64,000 nt of DNA from Streptomyces chrestomyceticus JCM 4735 (GTDB taxonomy: Bacteria > Actinomycetota > Actinomycetes > Streptomycetales > Streptomycetaceae). Of the stretch, positions 9,480 to 18,130 are shown piece by piece (within the stretch, counting starts at the first letter, position 1; each line of letters starts with the position of its first letter). A program made the translations under genes and the position numbers. Where the stretch lies: positions 7,502,001 through 7,566,000 of the forward strand of contig NZ_BHZC01000001.1 in assembly GCF_003865135.1 (NCBI RefSeq). The letters run 5' to 3'. The notes beneath the pieces were generated by a model. It was not told where the DNA came from and did not search any database. It was given only the letters and a program-made list of their open reading frames with translations.

Positions 9480-10493
9480 TCACCCCGCCACCGCCTCCAC
9501 GATCGAAAGCGTCGACTCCGTCGGGAGGGTTCGGAGCGGTGTCAAGCCTGCGGCGTCGAGGAGTTGGTGGAAGGCGGGTTCGTCGCGTTCGCGGCCGTTG
9601 AGGGAGGTCATCATCAGGATGTCCATGGTCTTGCCGGGGTGGGCGTCGTTGCCCTGGGGGAGGACCGCGTCGACGATCAGGAGGCGGCTGCCGGGGCGGG
9701 TCATGGCGGTGCGGCAGGTGCGCAGGATGTGCAGGCAGTCGTCGTCGTGCCAGTCGTGGAGGATGCGCTTGAGCAGGTAGACGTCGGCGCCGGACGGGAC
9801 GGCGGTGAAGAAGTCGCCCGCGTGGGTCTGCCAGCGGCCGGTGAGGCCGGGGAGGTCCAGGGTGTGGTGGCGGAGGACGGTTTCCTGGTCGTGGAGGATG
9901 CCGGTCAGACCCGGGTTGCGGAGCAGGACCTGGCGCAGCAGGCCGCCGCGTCCGCCGCCGACGTCCACGACCGTGCCGGTGGCGGGGAAGTCGTACGCGG
10001 CGGCGACGGGGTCGTTCTCGCTCTCGGCGAGGCCGGCCATGCCGGTGTCGAAGACGGTGCCCGCGTCCGGTACGCGTTCCAGATGGCCGAAGTACGGTGC
10101 GCCGAAGATCTCCTCGAAGACGGTGTGGCCGGCCCGGACGGTGTCCGCGAGCTGTCCGGCCGGACGCCAGAACGGCTCGTCGGTGAGCATGACGACGGCG
10201 TCGCGCATGGAGGAGGGTGCGTCGGAGCGGAGGGGGTCGGCCGCGGGGGTGAGGTGGAAGGTGCCGTCGGAGTCCTCGCGGAACACGTCGCGGGTGGCGA
10301 GGAGGCGCAGCGCGCGGCGCAGGTGGGCGGCGTCGGTGCCGGTGGCGGCGGCGAGTTCCTCGGCGGTGCGGGGGCCGTCGGCGAGGTGGTCGGCGACGCC
10401 GAGGAGGGCCGCGGCCCGCAGCGCGGCGGAGTGGAGGTAGGCCAGGGCGTGTTCGGTGAGCTGGACGGCGGGGGAGTGTGGCGTGGTGGCCAT
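9480..10493 (-). CDS. SAM-dependent O-methyltransferase (AOMT / carminomycin type)
   Basis: The 337-residue protein has the two-domain build of small-molecule O-methyltransferases: an N-terminal winged-helix dimerisation domain (about 10-110) and a Rossmann SAM domain with VVDVGGGRGG near residue 175. LKRILHDWHDDDC carries the conserved catalytic His of the family. Such enzymes methylate phenolic or enolic oxygens in secondary metabolism. It stands alone next to a muramidase gene, so the acceptor is unknown. The gene reads toward the membrane-anchored gene and ends 40 bp from it. Confidence 0.85.
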   Translation of the reverse strand: MATTPHSPAVQLTEHALAYLHSAALRAAALLGVADHLADGPRTAEELAAATGTDAAHLRRALRLLATRDVFREDSDGTFHLTPAADPLRSDAPSSMRDAVVMLTDEPFWRPAGQLADTVRAGHTVFEEIFGAPYFGHLERVPDAGTVFDTGMAGLAESENDPVAAAYDFPATGTVVDVGGGRGGLLRQVLLRNPGLTGILHDQETVLRHHTLDLPGLTGRWQTHAGDFFTAVPSGADVYLLKRILHDWHDDDCLHILRTCRTAMTRPGSRLLIVDAVLPQGNDAHPGKTMDILMMTSLNGRERDEPAFHQLLDAAGLTPLRTLPTESTLSIVEAVAG

Positions 10494-10603
10494 CGGGGCG
10501 CGGTCCTTCCACGAGCGGCGGTCGGGGTTTCCGGGGTTTCCACCTTGGCGGTACGTCCCTGGCGTCACCAGGGCGGATTGCGTCGCCCGTGTCTCAAAGG
10601 GCG

Positions 10604-11944
10604 TCACCGGTAGCGGAGGTACCCGCGCCGCAGCCGCCGGAAGCGCGCCAGGCCGTCCCGCCAGGCCGCGGCCACCTCGTCCACGCCGGCGCCCGCGTCG
10701 ATCATCGTCCGTACGCCCGTGGTGCCCGTCAGCCGGTCGATCCAGTGGTCCGGGCGCCAGGCGAAGCCGCTCCACACCTGCTTCGCGGTGATCAGCAGGG
10801 CGATGCCGGTACGGACCGGGTCGAAGGCTTCGCGGTCGTGGACGTGGAGCTGGACGCCGCCGATGGTCTTGCCCTGGAACTTGGAGAAGGTGGGGGCGAA
10901 GTACGCCTCCCGGAAGTGGACGCCGGGGAGGCCGACGGCGTCGGCCAGTTCGGTGGCGGCGGCGGACCAGCGGCGGTCGATGCCGTCCGCGCCGAGCAGT
11001 TCGAAGGGGCGGGTGGTGCCGCGCCCCTCGGAGAGGTTGGTGCCTTCGAAGAGGCAGGTGCCCGCGTAGACGAGGGCGGTGTCGGGGGTGGGCATGTTGG
11101 GGCTGGGCGGGACCCAGGGGAGGCCGGTGGCGTCGAAGAAGTGCGGGCGGCGCCAGCCTGTCATGAGGACGGTTTCCAGGTCGGCCGGGCGGCCCGCGGC
11201 GCGGGGGACGAACTCGGCGTTGAAGAGGAGGGCCAGTTCGGCGACGGTCATGCCGTGCGCGAGGGCGATCGGTTCGCGGCCGACTCCGGAGGCCAGGGCG
11301 CGGTCGAGTACGGGGCCGGTCGCGGCGCGGCCCGTCACGGGGTTGGGGCGGTCGAGCACGACGAAACGTTTGTCCGCGAGGACGGCGGCGACCATGCAGT
11401 CGTACAGCGTCCAGATGTAGGTGTAGAAGCGCGCGCCGACGTCCTGGATGTCGAAGACGACGGTGTCCACGCCGGACCGGGTGAAGATGTCGGCCAGCGC
11501 GCGGCCGCTCTTGCCGTACGTGTCGTGGACCGGCAGCCCGGTGGCGGGGTCCTCGTAGCTGCCCTCCGAGCCGCCGGCCTGGGCCGTGCCGCGGAAGCCG
11601 TGCTCGGGGCCGAAGACGGCGGCCAGGTCCACCCGTTCGTCGGCGTGCATCACGTCCACGATGTGGCGTACGTCCGGGGTGACGCCGGTGGGGTTGGTGA
11701 CGATGCCGACCCGGCGGCCGGACAGGAGCGCGTAGCCGTCGGCGGCGAGGCGGTCGAAGCCGGTGCGGGTACGGGGGAGGTGCGAGCCGTGAGCTTCGGG
11801 ATCTGCCGGTCCGGCTCCGGTCGTTCCGGCGCCCGTGGACCCGTGTGCCGTGCCCGCCGCCCTCGCCTCGCCGGTCATCGCCGTCCCGCCCATCACGCTC
11901 GTGACCGCCGTCGCGGCCAGCAGTTTCCGTCTGGACAGGGTCAT
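10604..11944 (-). CDS. Exported exo-beta-N-acetylmuramidase, NamZ/DUF1343 family
   Basis: The 446-residue protein begins with SRRKLL and a hydrophobic stretch ending ARAAG, a signal peptide with Tat-like character. The mature part matches DUF1343: GRRVGIVTNPTG, FGPEHGFRG, VFDIQDVGARFYTYI and SPNMPTPDTALVY are conserved blocks. The studied member, NamZ of Bacillus, removes terminal N-acetylmuramic acid from peptidoglycan fragments, so this enzyme probably acts outside the cell in wall turnover. Its start is 216 bp from the divergent SDR gene; the region between holds the likely operator of the SDR operon. Confidence 0.88.
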   Translation of the reverse strand: MTLSRRKLLAATAVTSVMGGTAMTGEARAAGTAHGSTGAGTTGAGPADPEAHGSHLPRTRTGFDRLAADGYALLSGRRVGIVTNPTGVTPDVRHIVDVMHADERVDLAAVFGPEHGFRGTAQAGGSEGSYEDPATGLPVHDTYGKSGRALADIFTRSGVDTVVFDIQDVGARFYTYIWTLYDCMVAAVLADKRFVVLDRPNPVTGRAATGPVLDRALASGVGREPIALAHGMTVAELALLFNAEFVPRAAGRPADLETVLMTGWRRPHFFDATGLPWVPPSPNMPTPDTALVYAGTCLFEGTNLSEGRGTTRPFELLGADGIDRRWSAAATELADAVGLPGVHFREAYFAPTFSKFQGKTIGGVQLHVHDREAFDPVRTGIALLITAKQVWSGFAWRPDHWIDRLTGTTGVRTMIDAGAGVDEVAAAWRDGLARFRRLRRGYLRYR

Positions 11945-12100
11945 GCGTCCACCTCCGCCGTCGGAGCCCGTGTCGTGCGCACGCTAACGCCCGGCAGCCT
12001 CCGGGGGAACGCGCCGGACGGCGTGCCGCGCGCGGCTGCCGCGTCCGGCCCACGGTGTGCGGGCGCTCTTCCGTCGCGGGTCCGCGCCCTTCCACTCCGG

Positions 12101-12122
12101 CATACCGACTGGTTAGTCTGCC
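12101..12122 (+). promoter_or_regulatory. Candidate TetR operator upstream of SDR/acyl-CoA ligase operon
   Basis: The half-site CATACCGACT is followed by GGTT and AGTC, giving GACT-N4-AGTC dyad symmetry. The ten-base half-site is identical to one arm of the palindrome at 19243-19262 in front of the phosphotransferase/acyl-CoA dehydrogenase pair. It ends 38 bp before the SDR start. A TetR gene is the last gene of this operon, so autoregulation is plausible. Confidence 0.5.
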
Positions 12123-12160
12123 TGGCAGTCGAGTCAGGGGCCGACCGAGGGAGACCGCAG

Positions 12161-12955
12161 GTGGAAGCCGTACGGGACAAGACAGTCGTGGTGACCGGGG
12201 CGGGCGGTGGCATCGGGGCCGCGCTGGCCCGCCGCTTCGCCGCCGAGGGCGCGCGGGTGGCGGTCAACGACCTGGACGCGGCGAAGGCGGAGCGGACCGC
12301 GCGGGAACTCGGCGCCGTCGCGGTCCCCGGGGACGCCTCCGACGTCGTACCGGCGGCCCGGGAGGCGCTCGGCGGGACCGTCGACATCTTCTGCGCCAAC
12401 GCCGGGGTCGGCACCGGCGGCGGTCCGGAGGCGCCGGACGCCGCGTGGGAGCTGGCCTGGGACGTCAACGTCATGGCGCACGTACGGGCGGCCCGCGCGC
12501 TGCTGCCCGGGTGGCTGGAGCGCGGCGCGGGCCGGTTCGTGTCCACGGTGTCGGCGGCGGGCCTGCTCACCATGGTCGGCGCGGCCCCGTACAGCGTCAC
12601 CAAGCACGGCGCGTACGCCTTCGCGGAGTGGCTGTCGCTGACGTACCGGCACCGGGGGATAGCGGTGCACGCGATCTGCCCGCAGGGGGTGCGGACGGAC
12701 ATGCTCGCGGGCACCGGCGCGGCCGGGGAACTGGTGCTGACCCCGACGGCGATCGAGCCCGCCGCCGTCGCCGACGCGCTCTTCGCGGCCATGGCGGAAG
12801 AGCGGTTCCTGGTCCTGCCGCACCCGGAGGTCGGCGACTACTACACCGCGCGGGCGGCCGACACCGAGCGGTGGCTGGGCGGGATGAACCACCTCCAGCG
12901 GAAGCTGGAGCAGGCCGGGAGCCGTACGCCGCAAGCCGAGGGGACGCCGCGATGA
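12161..12955 (+). CDS. Short-chain dehydrogenase/reductase
   Basis: The 264-residue protein shows TGAGGGIG (NAD(P) binding, about 12-19), CANAG, and the catalytic Ser...YSVTKHG motif. It is a classical SDR oxidising or reducing an alcohol/ketone, probably on an acyl or lipid-like substrate given its neighbours. The start is GTG 12161 with GAGGGAGA upstream. The stop overlaps the acyl-CoA ligase start as ATGA, so the two are translationally coupled. The gene heads an operon of SDR, ligase and TetR regulator. Confidence 0.88.
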   Translation: MEAVRDKTVVVTGAGGGIGAALARRFAAEGARVAVNDLDAAKAERTARELGAVAVPGDASDVVPAAREALGGTVDIFCANAGVGTGGGPEAPDAAWELAWDVNVMAHVRAARALLPGWLERGAGRFVSTVSAAGLLTMVGAAPYSVTKHGAYAFAEWLSLTYRHRGIAVHAICPQGVRTDMLAGTGAAGELVLTPTAIEPAAVADALFAAMAEERFLVLPHPEVGDYYTARAADTERWLGGMNHLQRKLEQAGSRTPQAEGTPR

Positions 12956-14606
12956 CCACCTACGAGGACAAGCCCTGGCTGGCGCAGCTCACCGACGCCC
13001 AGCGCGCCCCCGTCGACCCGCACCCCTCCGCCCTGCACGCCTTCCGGGACGCCGCCCGCCGCGCCCCGGACCGCACGGCTCTCGCCTACTTCGACGGGCG
13101 GCTGTCGTACGCCGAGGCCGACGCGCTCAGCGACGGCGTGGCCGGGCACCTGGCGGCCCGCGGCTTCCGGCCCGGCGACCGTGCCGCGATCATGCTCCAG
13201 AACACGCCGCACTTCGTGCTCGCGCTGCTCGGCGTGTGGAAGGCGGGCGGCATCGTCGTCCCCGTCAACCCCATGTATAAGTCGGCCGAGATGACGCACG
13301 TCCTCACCGACGCCGAGGTCACCGCGCTGGTCTGCGCGGACCGCACCTGGGACGCCTTCCTCCGCGCGACCGCCGCCGCGGTCCCCTCCGTACGGATCGC
13401 CCTGACCGCCTGCGAACTGGACCTCCAGACGCGTGACGACACCCGTGTGCTGCGCGGCGAGCGGCTCGGACCGCGCGAGGGCGCCGACGACCTGCTGGCC
13501 GCGGCCCGCGCGTACGAGGGCAAGCCGCCCGGCGTGACGCCGCCGGCCGCCGCGGACACCGCCCTCATCAGCTACACCTCCGGCACCAGCGGCACCCCCA
13601 AGGGTGCCACCAACACCCACGGCAACATCGCCTACAACGCCGAACGGCAGCGCACCGGCCTGGCACTGCCCGACGGCGCGACGTACTTCGCGCTGGCGCC
13701 GCTGTTCCACATCACCGGCATGGTCTGCGAACTGGCCGCCTGCTTCACCAACGCCGGCACCCTCGCCCTCGCCTACCGCTTCGAGCCCGGCGTGGTCCTC
13801 GACGCCTTCCTGGAGCACCGCCCCGCCTACACGGTCGGCCCGTCCACCGCGTACATGGCGCTGGCGGCGCAGCCCGGCGTCACCCGCGAGCACTTCGCGT
13901 CGTTCTCCTCGCTCTCCTCGGGCGGCGCGCCGCTGCCGCCCGCGCTGGTGGAGAAGTTCCGGGCGGCCTTCGGCCCGTATCTGCACAACGGCTACGGGCT
14001 GACCGAGTGCACCGCGCCGTGCGCCAGCGTCCCGCCCGGCCGCGAGGCGCCGGTGGACACGGCCTCCGGGACGCTGGCCGTCGGTGTGCCGGGCCCGGAC
14101 ACGGTCGTACGGATCATCGACGACCGGGGCGGGCCGTGCCGTTCGGCGAGCAGGGCGAGATCGCCGTACGCGGCCCCCAGGTGGTGCCCGGCTACTGGCG
14201 CCGCCCGGACGCCACCGCCGAGACCCTGCCGGACGGCGAACTGCGCACCGGCGACATCGGTTTCATGGACCCGGACGGCTGGCTGTACGTCGTGGACCGC
14301 AAGAAGGACATGATCAACGCGTCCGGGTTCAAGGTGTGGCCGCGGGAGGTCGAGGACGTGCTGTACGGCCATCCCGCGGTGCGCGAGGCGGCGGTGGTCG
14401 GTGTGCCGGACGCCTACCGGGGCGAGTCGGTGAAAGCGTATGTGAGCCTGCGGCCGGGGCAGCGGGCCGAGCCCGCCGAGCTGGCCGGCTACTGCCGGGA
14501 ACGGCTGGCCGCGTACAAATATCCGCGGCAGGTGGAGATCCTGCCCGAGCTGCCGAAGACCACCAGTGGCAAGATCCTCAGGCGGGAACTGCGCGGGCGC
14601 GGCTGA
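12952..14606 (+). pseudogene. Fatty-acid/acyl-CoA ligase, interrupted by a frameshift
   Basis: An adenylate-forming ligase of about 551 residues reads in two frames. Frame one (12952 to about 14134) has the P-loop motif SYTSGTSGTPKG and YGLTE. The rest continues in another frame from about 14136, with GEIAVRG, GYW, TGDIG, DRKKDMI and the C-terminal lysine in TTSGKILRREL. The break is at 14131-14136, where restoring one C (GGGCCC instead of GGGCC) rejoins the protein. A one-base deletion in a short G/C run may be an assembly error or a real inactivation; everything else is intact. It should activate fatty or aromatic acids as CoA thioesters, together with the coupled SDR. Confidence 0.85.
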
Positions 14607-14679
14607 CCGCGCCCGCGGCGGACAGCAGACAACGACACGACGCACGAGACGTACGACGCACGAGGGACAGGTGAGGGCG

Positions 14680-15276
14680 ATGGCCGGCACGAAGGACGGC
14701 GGGAGCGGCAAACCCGTGGCGCAGCGGCTGCTGGCCACCGCCACCCGGCTCTTCGCCGAGCGGGGCTACGACCGTACCTCCGTACAGGAGATCGTCGAGG
14801 CCGCCGGGGTGACCAAGGGCGCCCTCTACCACTACTTCGGCTCCAAGGACGATCTGCTGCACGAGGTGTACGGACGGGTGCTGCGGCTCCAGCAGGAGCG
14901 GCTGGACCACTTCGCCCGCGCCGACGCGCCGGTCGAGCGGCGGCTGCGGGACGCGGCGGCGGACGTCGTGGTCACCACCATCGAGAACCTCGACGACACG
15001 AAGATCTTCTTCCGTTCGATGCACCATCTCGCGCCCGAGAAGGACAAGCAGGTACGGGCCGAGCGGCGGCGCTACCACGAACAGTTCCGCGCGCTGGTCG
15101 AAGAGGGCCAGCGCGCCGGGGTGTTCAGCAGCGCCACCCCGGCCGACCTGGTCGTGGACTACCACTTCGGGTCGGTGCACCACCTCGGCACCTGGTACCG
15201 CGAGGACGGCCCGCTCGCCCCGCAGGAGGTCGCCGACCACCTCGCCGACCTGCTGCTGCGGGCGCTGCGGCCGTGA
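14680..15276 (+). CDS. TetR/AcrR-family regulator
   Basis: The 198-residue protein has an N-terminal helix-turn-helix (about 14-60) with the classic stretch VTKGALYHYFGSKDDLL, followed by a helical ligand domain. It is the third gene after SDR and acyl-CoA ligase, 73 bp downstream, and probably senses an acyl-CoA and represses the operon through the dyad at 12101-12122. ATG 14680 is used; GTG 14671 in the same frame, nine bases earlier, is also possible. Confidence 0.88.
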   Translation: MAGTKDGGSGKPVAQRLLATATRLFAERGYDRTSVQEIVEAAGVTKGALYHYFGSKDDLLHEVYGRVLRLQQERLDHFARADAPVERRLRDAAADVVVTTIENLDDTKIFFRSMHHLAPEKDKQVRAERRRYHEQFRALVEEGQRAGVFSSATPADLVVDYHFGSVHHLGTWYREDGPLAPQEVADHLADLLLRALRP

Positions 15277-15321
15277 GAGCCCTCGGGCGCGGGCACCGGG
15301 GGCCCTCGGGGGCAGGTGTCG

Positions 15322-15834
15322 TCAGTGGTGCCGCATCCCGAACGGCGTCGCCATCAGCGCCAGTACGGCGCCCACGACCGCCGTGCACAGCACGGTGCTG
15401 ATCCACACCATGGTGAAGGTGTCGGCTTTGGCCTTGGCGCCCGGCTCGCGCTGTTGCCGGTCCTCGTGCTGCCGGTACATCCGGGGAAGCACCGGAAGTA
15501 CGGCGGCAAGCACGGCGACCAGCGCGACGCTGTACAGGAACAGGATCGGCGGTGCCGCTTCGGGCCGCAGGAGGTTGGTCGCCAGGATGGCGGCGAGCGC
15601 CAGCGGCGCTCCCACGGGGAACAGCCACTTGTTCCGCCGCTTCCGCTGTTCGAACTGCTCCTGCGTCTCCGAGGGGTCCTTCTTGAAGGCCAGCGGCCGC
15701 ATTCCGACCACGAAGAGCAGCGACGCCGCGACGGCGATCAGCCACCAGCCCGACGCGGGGACCGAGAACAGCTTCAGCTCCGCCACCGTGCCGGAGGCAT
15801 CGGCGACCGGAACCAAGGGTAAGTCGTGATTCAT
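15322..15834 (-). CDS. Four-helix membrane protein, unknown function
   Basis: The 170-residue protein has four hydrophobic segments (about 28-44, 72-90, 96-118 and 143-163) separated by a charged loop rich in Lys, Arg and Glu (about 50-68) and another charged loop (about 120-138). It lacks recognisable motifs. It lies downstream of the TetR gene in convergent orientation with a 45-bp gap and does not obviously belong to either neighbouring operon. Confidence 0.65.
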   Translation of the reverse strand: MNHDLPLVPVADASGTVAELKLFSVPASGWWLIAVAASLLFVVGMRPLAFKKDPSETQEQFEQRKRRNKWLFPVGAPLALAAILATNLLRPEAAPPILFLYSVALVAVLAAVLPVLPRMYRQHEDRQQREPGAKAKADTFTMVWISTVLCTAVVGAVLALMATPFGMRHH

Positions 15835-15906
15835 GCCGTGATCCTACGAGAGTGATCGTTTCGCAGGACGTCCGGAGGGCGCTCGGTCCCGGGCCCCGCC
15901 GCTCCC

Positions 15907-16794
15907 TCAGACCCCGCCGACCTGCTTCTCGAACCAGTGGTGGGCGTACGGCTCGTCGTTGAAGGCCGGGACCTCTTCGAAGCCGTACGAGCGGTACAGG
16001 GCGATCGCGTCGCCGAGCACCTTGTTGGTGTCCAGGCGGAGTACGCCGCGGCCGTGTCCGACGGCCCGGGCCTCCAGCTCGGCCAGCAGGCGGCGGCCGA
16101 GGCCGAGCCGCCGGGCGTGCGGGGCCACCCACATGCGCTTGATCTCGGCGGTGCCGGGCGCCAGCTTCAGCCCCGCACAGGCGACGGGTTCGCCGTGCAG
16201 CCGGGCCACCAGGAACAGGCCCTCGGGCGCGCGGAGTCCGCCCGCGTCGGGCAGCAGGCTCCGGGCGGGGTCGAAGCCCGTCTCGAAACGTTCCCGCATC
16301 TCCGTGAAGTAGGCCCGCAGGCAGTGCCGGGCGTCCGGGTGGTCGGGGTCGACGACGTCCAGCGTGACCGTGGTGGCGGTCAGCAGCCGGTCGACCTCGG
16401 CCATCGCGGCGACCAGCCGGGCGCGCTGGGCGGCGTTGAGCGGCGCCAGCAGGGAGCCGGCCAGCTCGTCGCTGCGGCCGTCGAGCACGGCGAGCTCCGC
16501 GCGGCCCGCCTCGGTGAGCCGGACGGTGCGCACCCGCCGGTCCTCGGGCTGCGGTTCCACCGTCACCAGGCCGTCGGCCTCCAGGGAGCGCAGCAACCGG
16601 CTCACGTACCCGGAGTCGAGTCCCAGGCGCTCGCGCAGCCGCCGTACGTCCTGCCCCTGCCCGCCGATCTCCCAGAGCAGCCGGGCCTCGCCGACGGGCC
16701 GGTCCAGGCCGAGGTAGTGGTCGTGGAGCACGCCCACGCGCTCGGTGACCGTGCGGTTGAACCGCCGCACCTGACTGATCTGTGCCGCATCCAT
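15907..16794 (-). CDS. MarR-type regulator fused to GNAT acetyltransferase
   Basis: The 295-residue protein joins a MarR winged helix (about 1-140; SGYVSRLLRSLEADGLV is the recognition region, followed by the wing EPQPEDRRVRTVRLT) to a GNAT acetyltransferase domain (about 150-290; APHARRLGLGRRLL binds acetyl-CoA, and LYRSYGFEEV is the conserved end). Such fusions occur widely in actinobacteria; the acetylated substrate is unknown. A perfect 9-bp inverted repeat overlaps its own start codon, so it very likely controls itself. Confidence 0.9.
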   Translation of the reverse strand: MDAAQISQVRRFNRTVTERVGVLHDHYLGLDRPVGEARLLWEIGGQGQDVRRLRERLGLDSGYVSRLLRSLEADGLVTVEPQPEDRRVRTVRLTEAGRAELAVLDGRSDELAGSLLAPLNAAQRARLVAAMAEVDRLLTATTVTLDVVDPDHPDARHCLRAYFTEMRERFETGFDPARSLLPDAGGLRAPEGLFLVARLHGEPVACAGLKLAPGTAEIKRMWVAPHARRLGLGRRLLAELEARAVGHGRGVLRLDTNKVLGDAIALYRSYGFEEVPAFNDEPYAHHWFEKQVGGV

Positions 16795-16815
16795 TCCCTG
16801 ACCTTAGTCAGGGAA
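16794..16815 (-). promoter_or_regulatory. Perfect MarR-type operator at the start of the MarR-GNAT gene
   Basis: TTCCCTGAC and GTCAGGGAA are exact inverted copies separated by CTTA. The first base of the inverted repeat is also the A of the gene's ATG, so a bound dimer would cover the transcription start or the first codon. This placement fits autorepression of a leaderless or very short-leader transcript. Confidence 0.72.
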
Positions 16816-16870
16816 ATGCTGGCGGGCAAGGGACGGGTGGTGGCGGGGCAAGGGGCAGTACGTCGCCGGG

Positions 16871-18121
16871 TCACATGTAGCGCTTCAGCTCCCGGCGTGC
16901 CAGCGACCGCTGGTGCACCTCGTCCGGGCCGTCCGCGAGCCGCAGCGTACGGGCCGCCGCCCACAGCTCCGCCAGCGGGAAGTCCTGGCTGACGCCGCCC
17001 GCGCCGTGCAGTTGCACCGCCCGGTCCAGGATGTCCACGACCGTACGCGGCGTGGCGATCTTGATGGCCTGGATCTCCGTGTGCGCGCCCTTGTTGCCGA
17101 CGGTGTCCATCAGCCACGCGGTCTTCAGCACCAGCAGCCGCAGTTGCTCGACGGCCACCCGCGCGTCCGCGATCCACCCCTGGACGACGCCCTGGTGCGC
17201 CAACGGCTTGCCGAACGCCTCACGGGACACCGCGCGGCGGCACATCAGCTCGATGGCGCGCTCGGCCATCCCGATGAGCCGCATGCAGTGGTGGATGCGG
17301 CCGGGGCCGAGACGGGCCTGGGCGATGGCGAAGCCGCCGCCCTCCTCGCCGATCAGGTTCGCGGCCGGTACGCGGACGTCGTGGAAGACCACCTCCGCGT
17401 GGCCTCCGTGGTAGTGGTCCTCGTAGCCGTACACCTGCATGGCGCGGCGGACTTCGAGGCCGGGGGTGTCGCGCGGGACCAGCACCATCGACTGCTGGCG
17501 GCGCGGGTCGGCGCCGTCCGGGTCGGTCTTGCCCATCACGATGAAGATCTGGCACAGCGGGTTCATCGCGCCGGAGATGTACCACTTGCGGCCGTTGATG
17601 ACGTACATTCCCCCCTTCTCGGCTCCGCTCGAACGGGAGGTGCCCCCACCGTCCCGCTCGATCCGGGTCTCGATGTTCGTGGCGTCCGAGGAGGCCACGT
17701 CCGGCTCGGTCATCGCGAACGCCGACCGGATCTCGCCCGCCAGCAGCGGGTGCAGCCACCGCTTCTTCTGCTCCTCGGAGCCGAACTGCGCCAGCACCTC
17801 CATGTTGCCGGTGTCCGGCGCCGCGCAGTTCAGCGCGGTCGGCGCGAGCTGCGGGCTGCGGCCGGTGATCTCGGCCAGCGGCGCGTACTGGAGATTGGTC
17901 AGCCCCGCCCCGTACTCCTCGTCCGGCAGGAACAGGTTCCACAGGCCCTGCTTGCGGGCCTCCGCCTTGAGGTCCTCCACGACCGCCGGGGTGTCCCACG
18001 GCGAGGCGAGCGCGGCCCGCTGCTCGTCGGCGACCGCCTCGGCCGGGTACACGTGCTCGTCCATGAAGGCCAGCAACTTGCCCCGCAGCTCTTCGGTGCG
18101 GGCGTCGAATGCGAAGTCCAT
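16871..18121 (-). CDS. Acyl-CoA dehydrogenase (ACAD10/11-like)
   Basis: The 416-residue flavoenzyme has the family order: N-terminal helices, beta domain with AFAMTEPDVASSDATN, and a C-terminal helical domain with RRAVSREAFGKPL and LHGAGGVSQDFPLAELW. It should form an enoyl-CoA with FAD and pass electrons to ETF. An extra segment of about 14 residues, GGTSRSSGAEKGG, sits between IERD and MYVINGRKW, where homologues normally run straight on; it is encoded by a short repeat (17612-17650). ATG 18121 is 9 bp after the phosphotransferase stop, with GAGG in the right place. The pairing with an aminoglycoside-phosphotransferase-like kinase is the known ACAD10/11 association. Confidence 0.9.
   Translation of the reverse strand: MDFAFDARTEELRGKLLAFMDEHVYPAEAVADEQRAALASPWDTPAVVEDLKAEARKQGLWNLFLPDEEYGAGLTNLQYAPLAEITGRSPQLAPTALNCAAPDTGNMEVLAQFGSEEQKKRWLHPLLAGEIRSAFAMTEPDVASSDATNIETRIERDGGGTSRSSGAEKGGMYVINGRKWYISGAMNPLCQIFIVMGKTDPDGADPRRQQSMVLVPRDTPGLEVRRAMQVYGYEDHYHGGHAEVVFHDVRVPAANLIGEEGGGFAIAQARLGPGRIHHCMRLIGMAERAIELMCRRAVSREAFGKPLAHQGVVQGWIADARVAVEQLRLLVLKTAWLMDTVGNKGAHTEIQAIKIATPRTVVDILDRAVQLHGAGGVSQDFPLAELWAAARTLRLADGPDEVHQRSLARRELKRYM
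17612..17650 (-). repeat. Short palindromic repeat inserted in frame in the acyl-CoA dehydrogenase
   Basis: On the coding strand this reads GGTGGGGGCACCTCCC, then GTTCGAGCGGAGCCGAGAAG, then GGG. The core resembles a motif (CTCGGCTTCGCTCGA-like with flanking G/C runs) that I recall as a frequent intergenic repeat in Streptomyces. It adds about 13 codons without breaking the frame. No second copy was seen in this window. Confidence 0.55.
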
Positions 18122-18130
18122 CAGCGTGCC

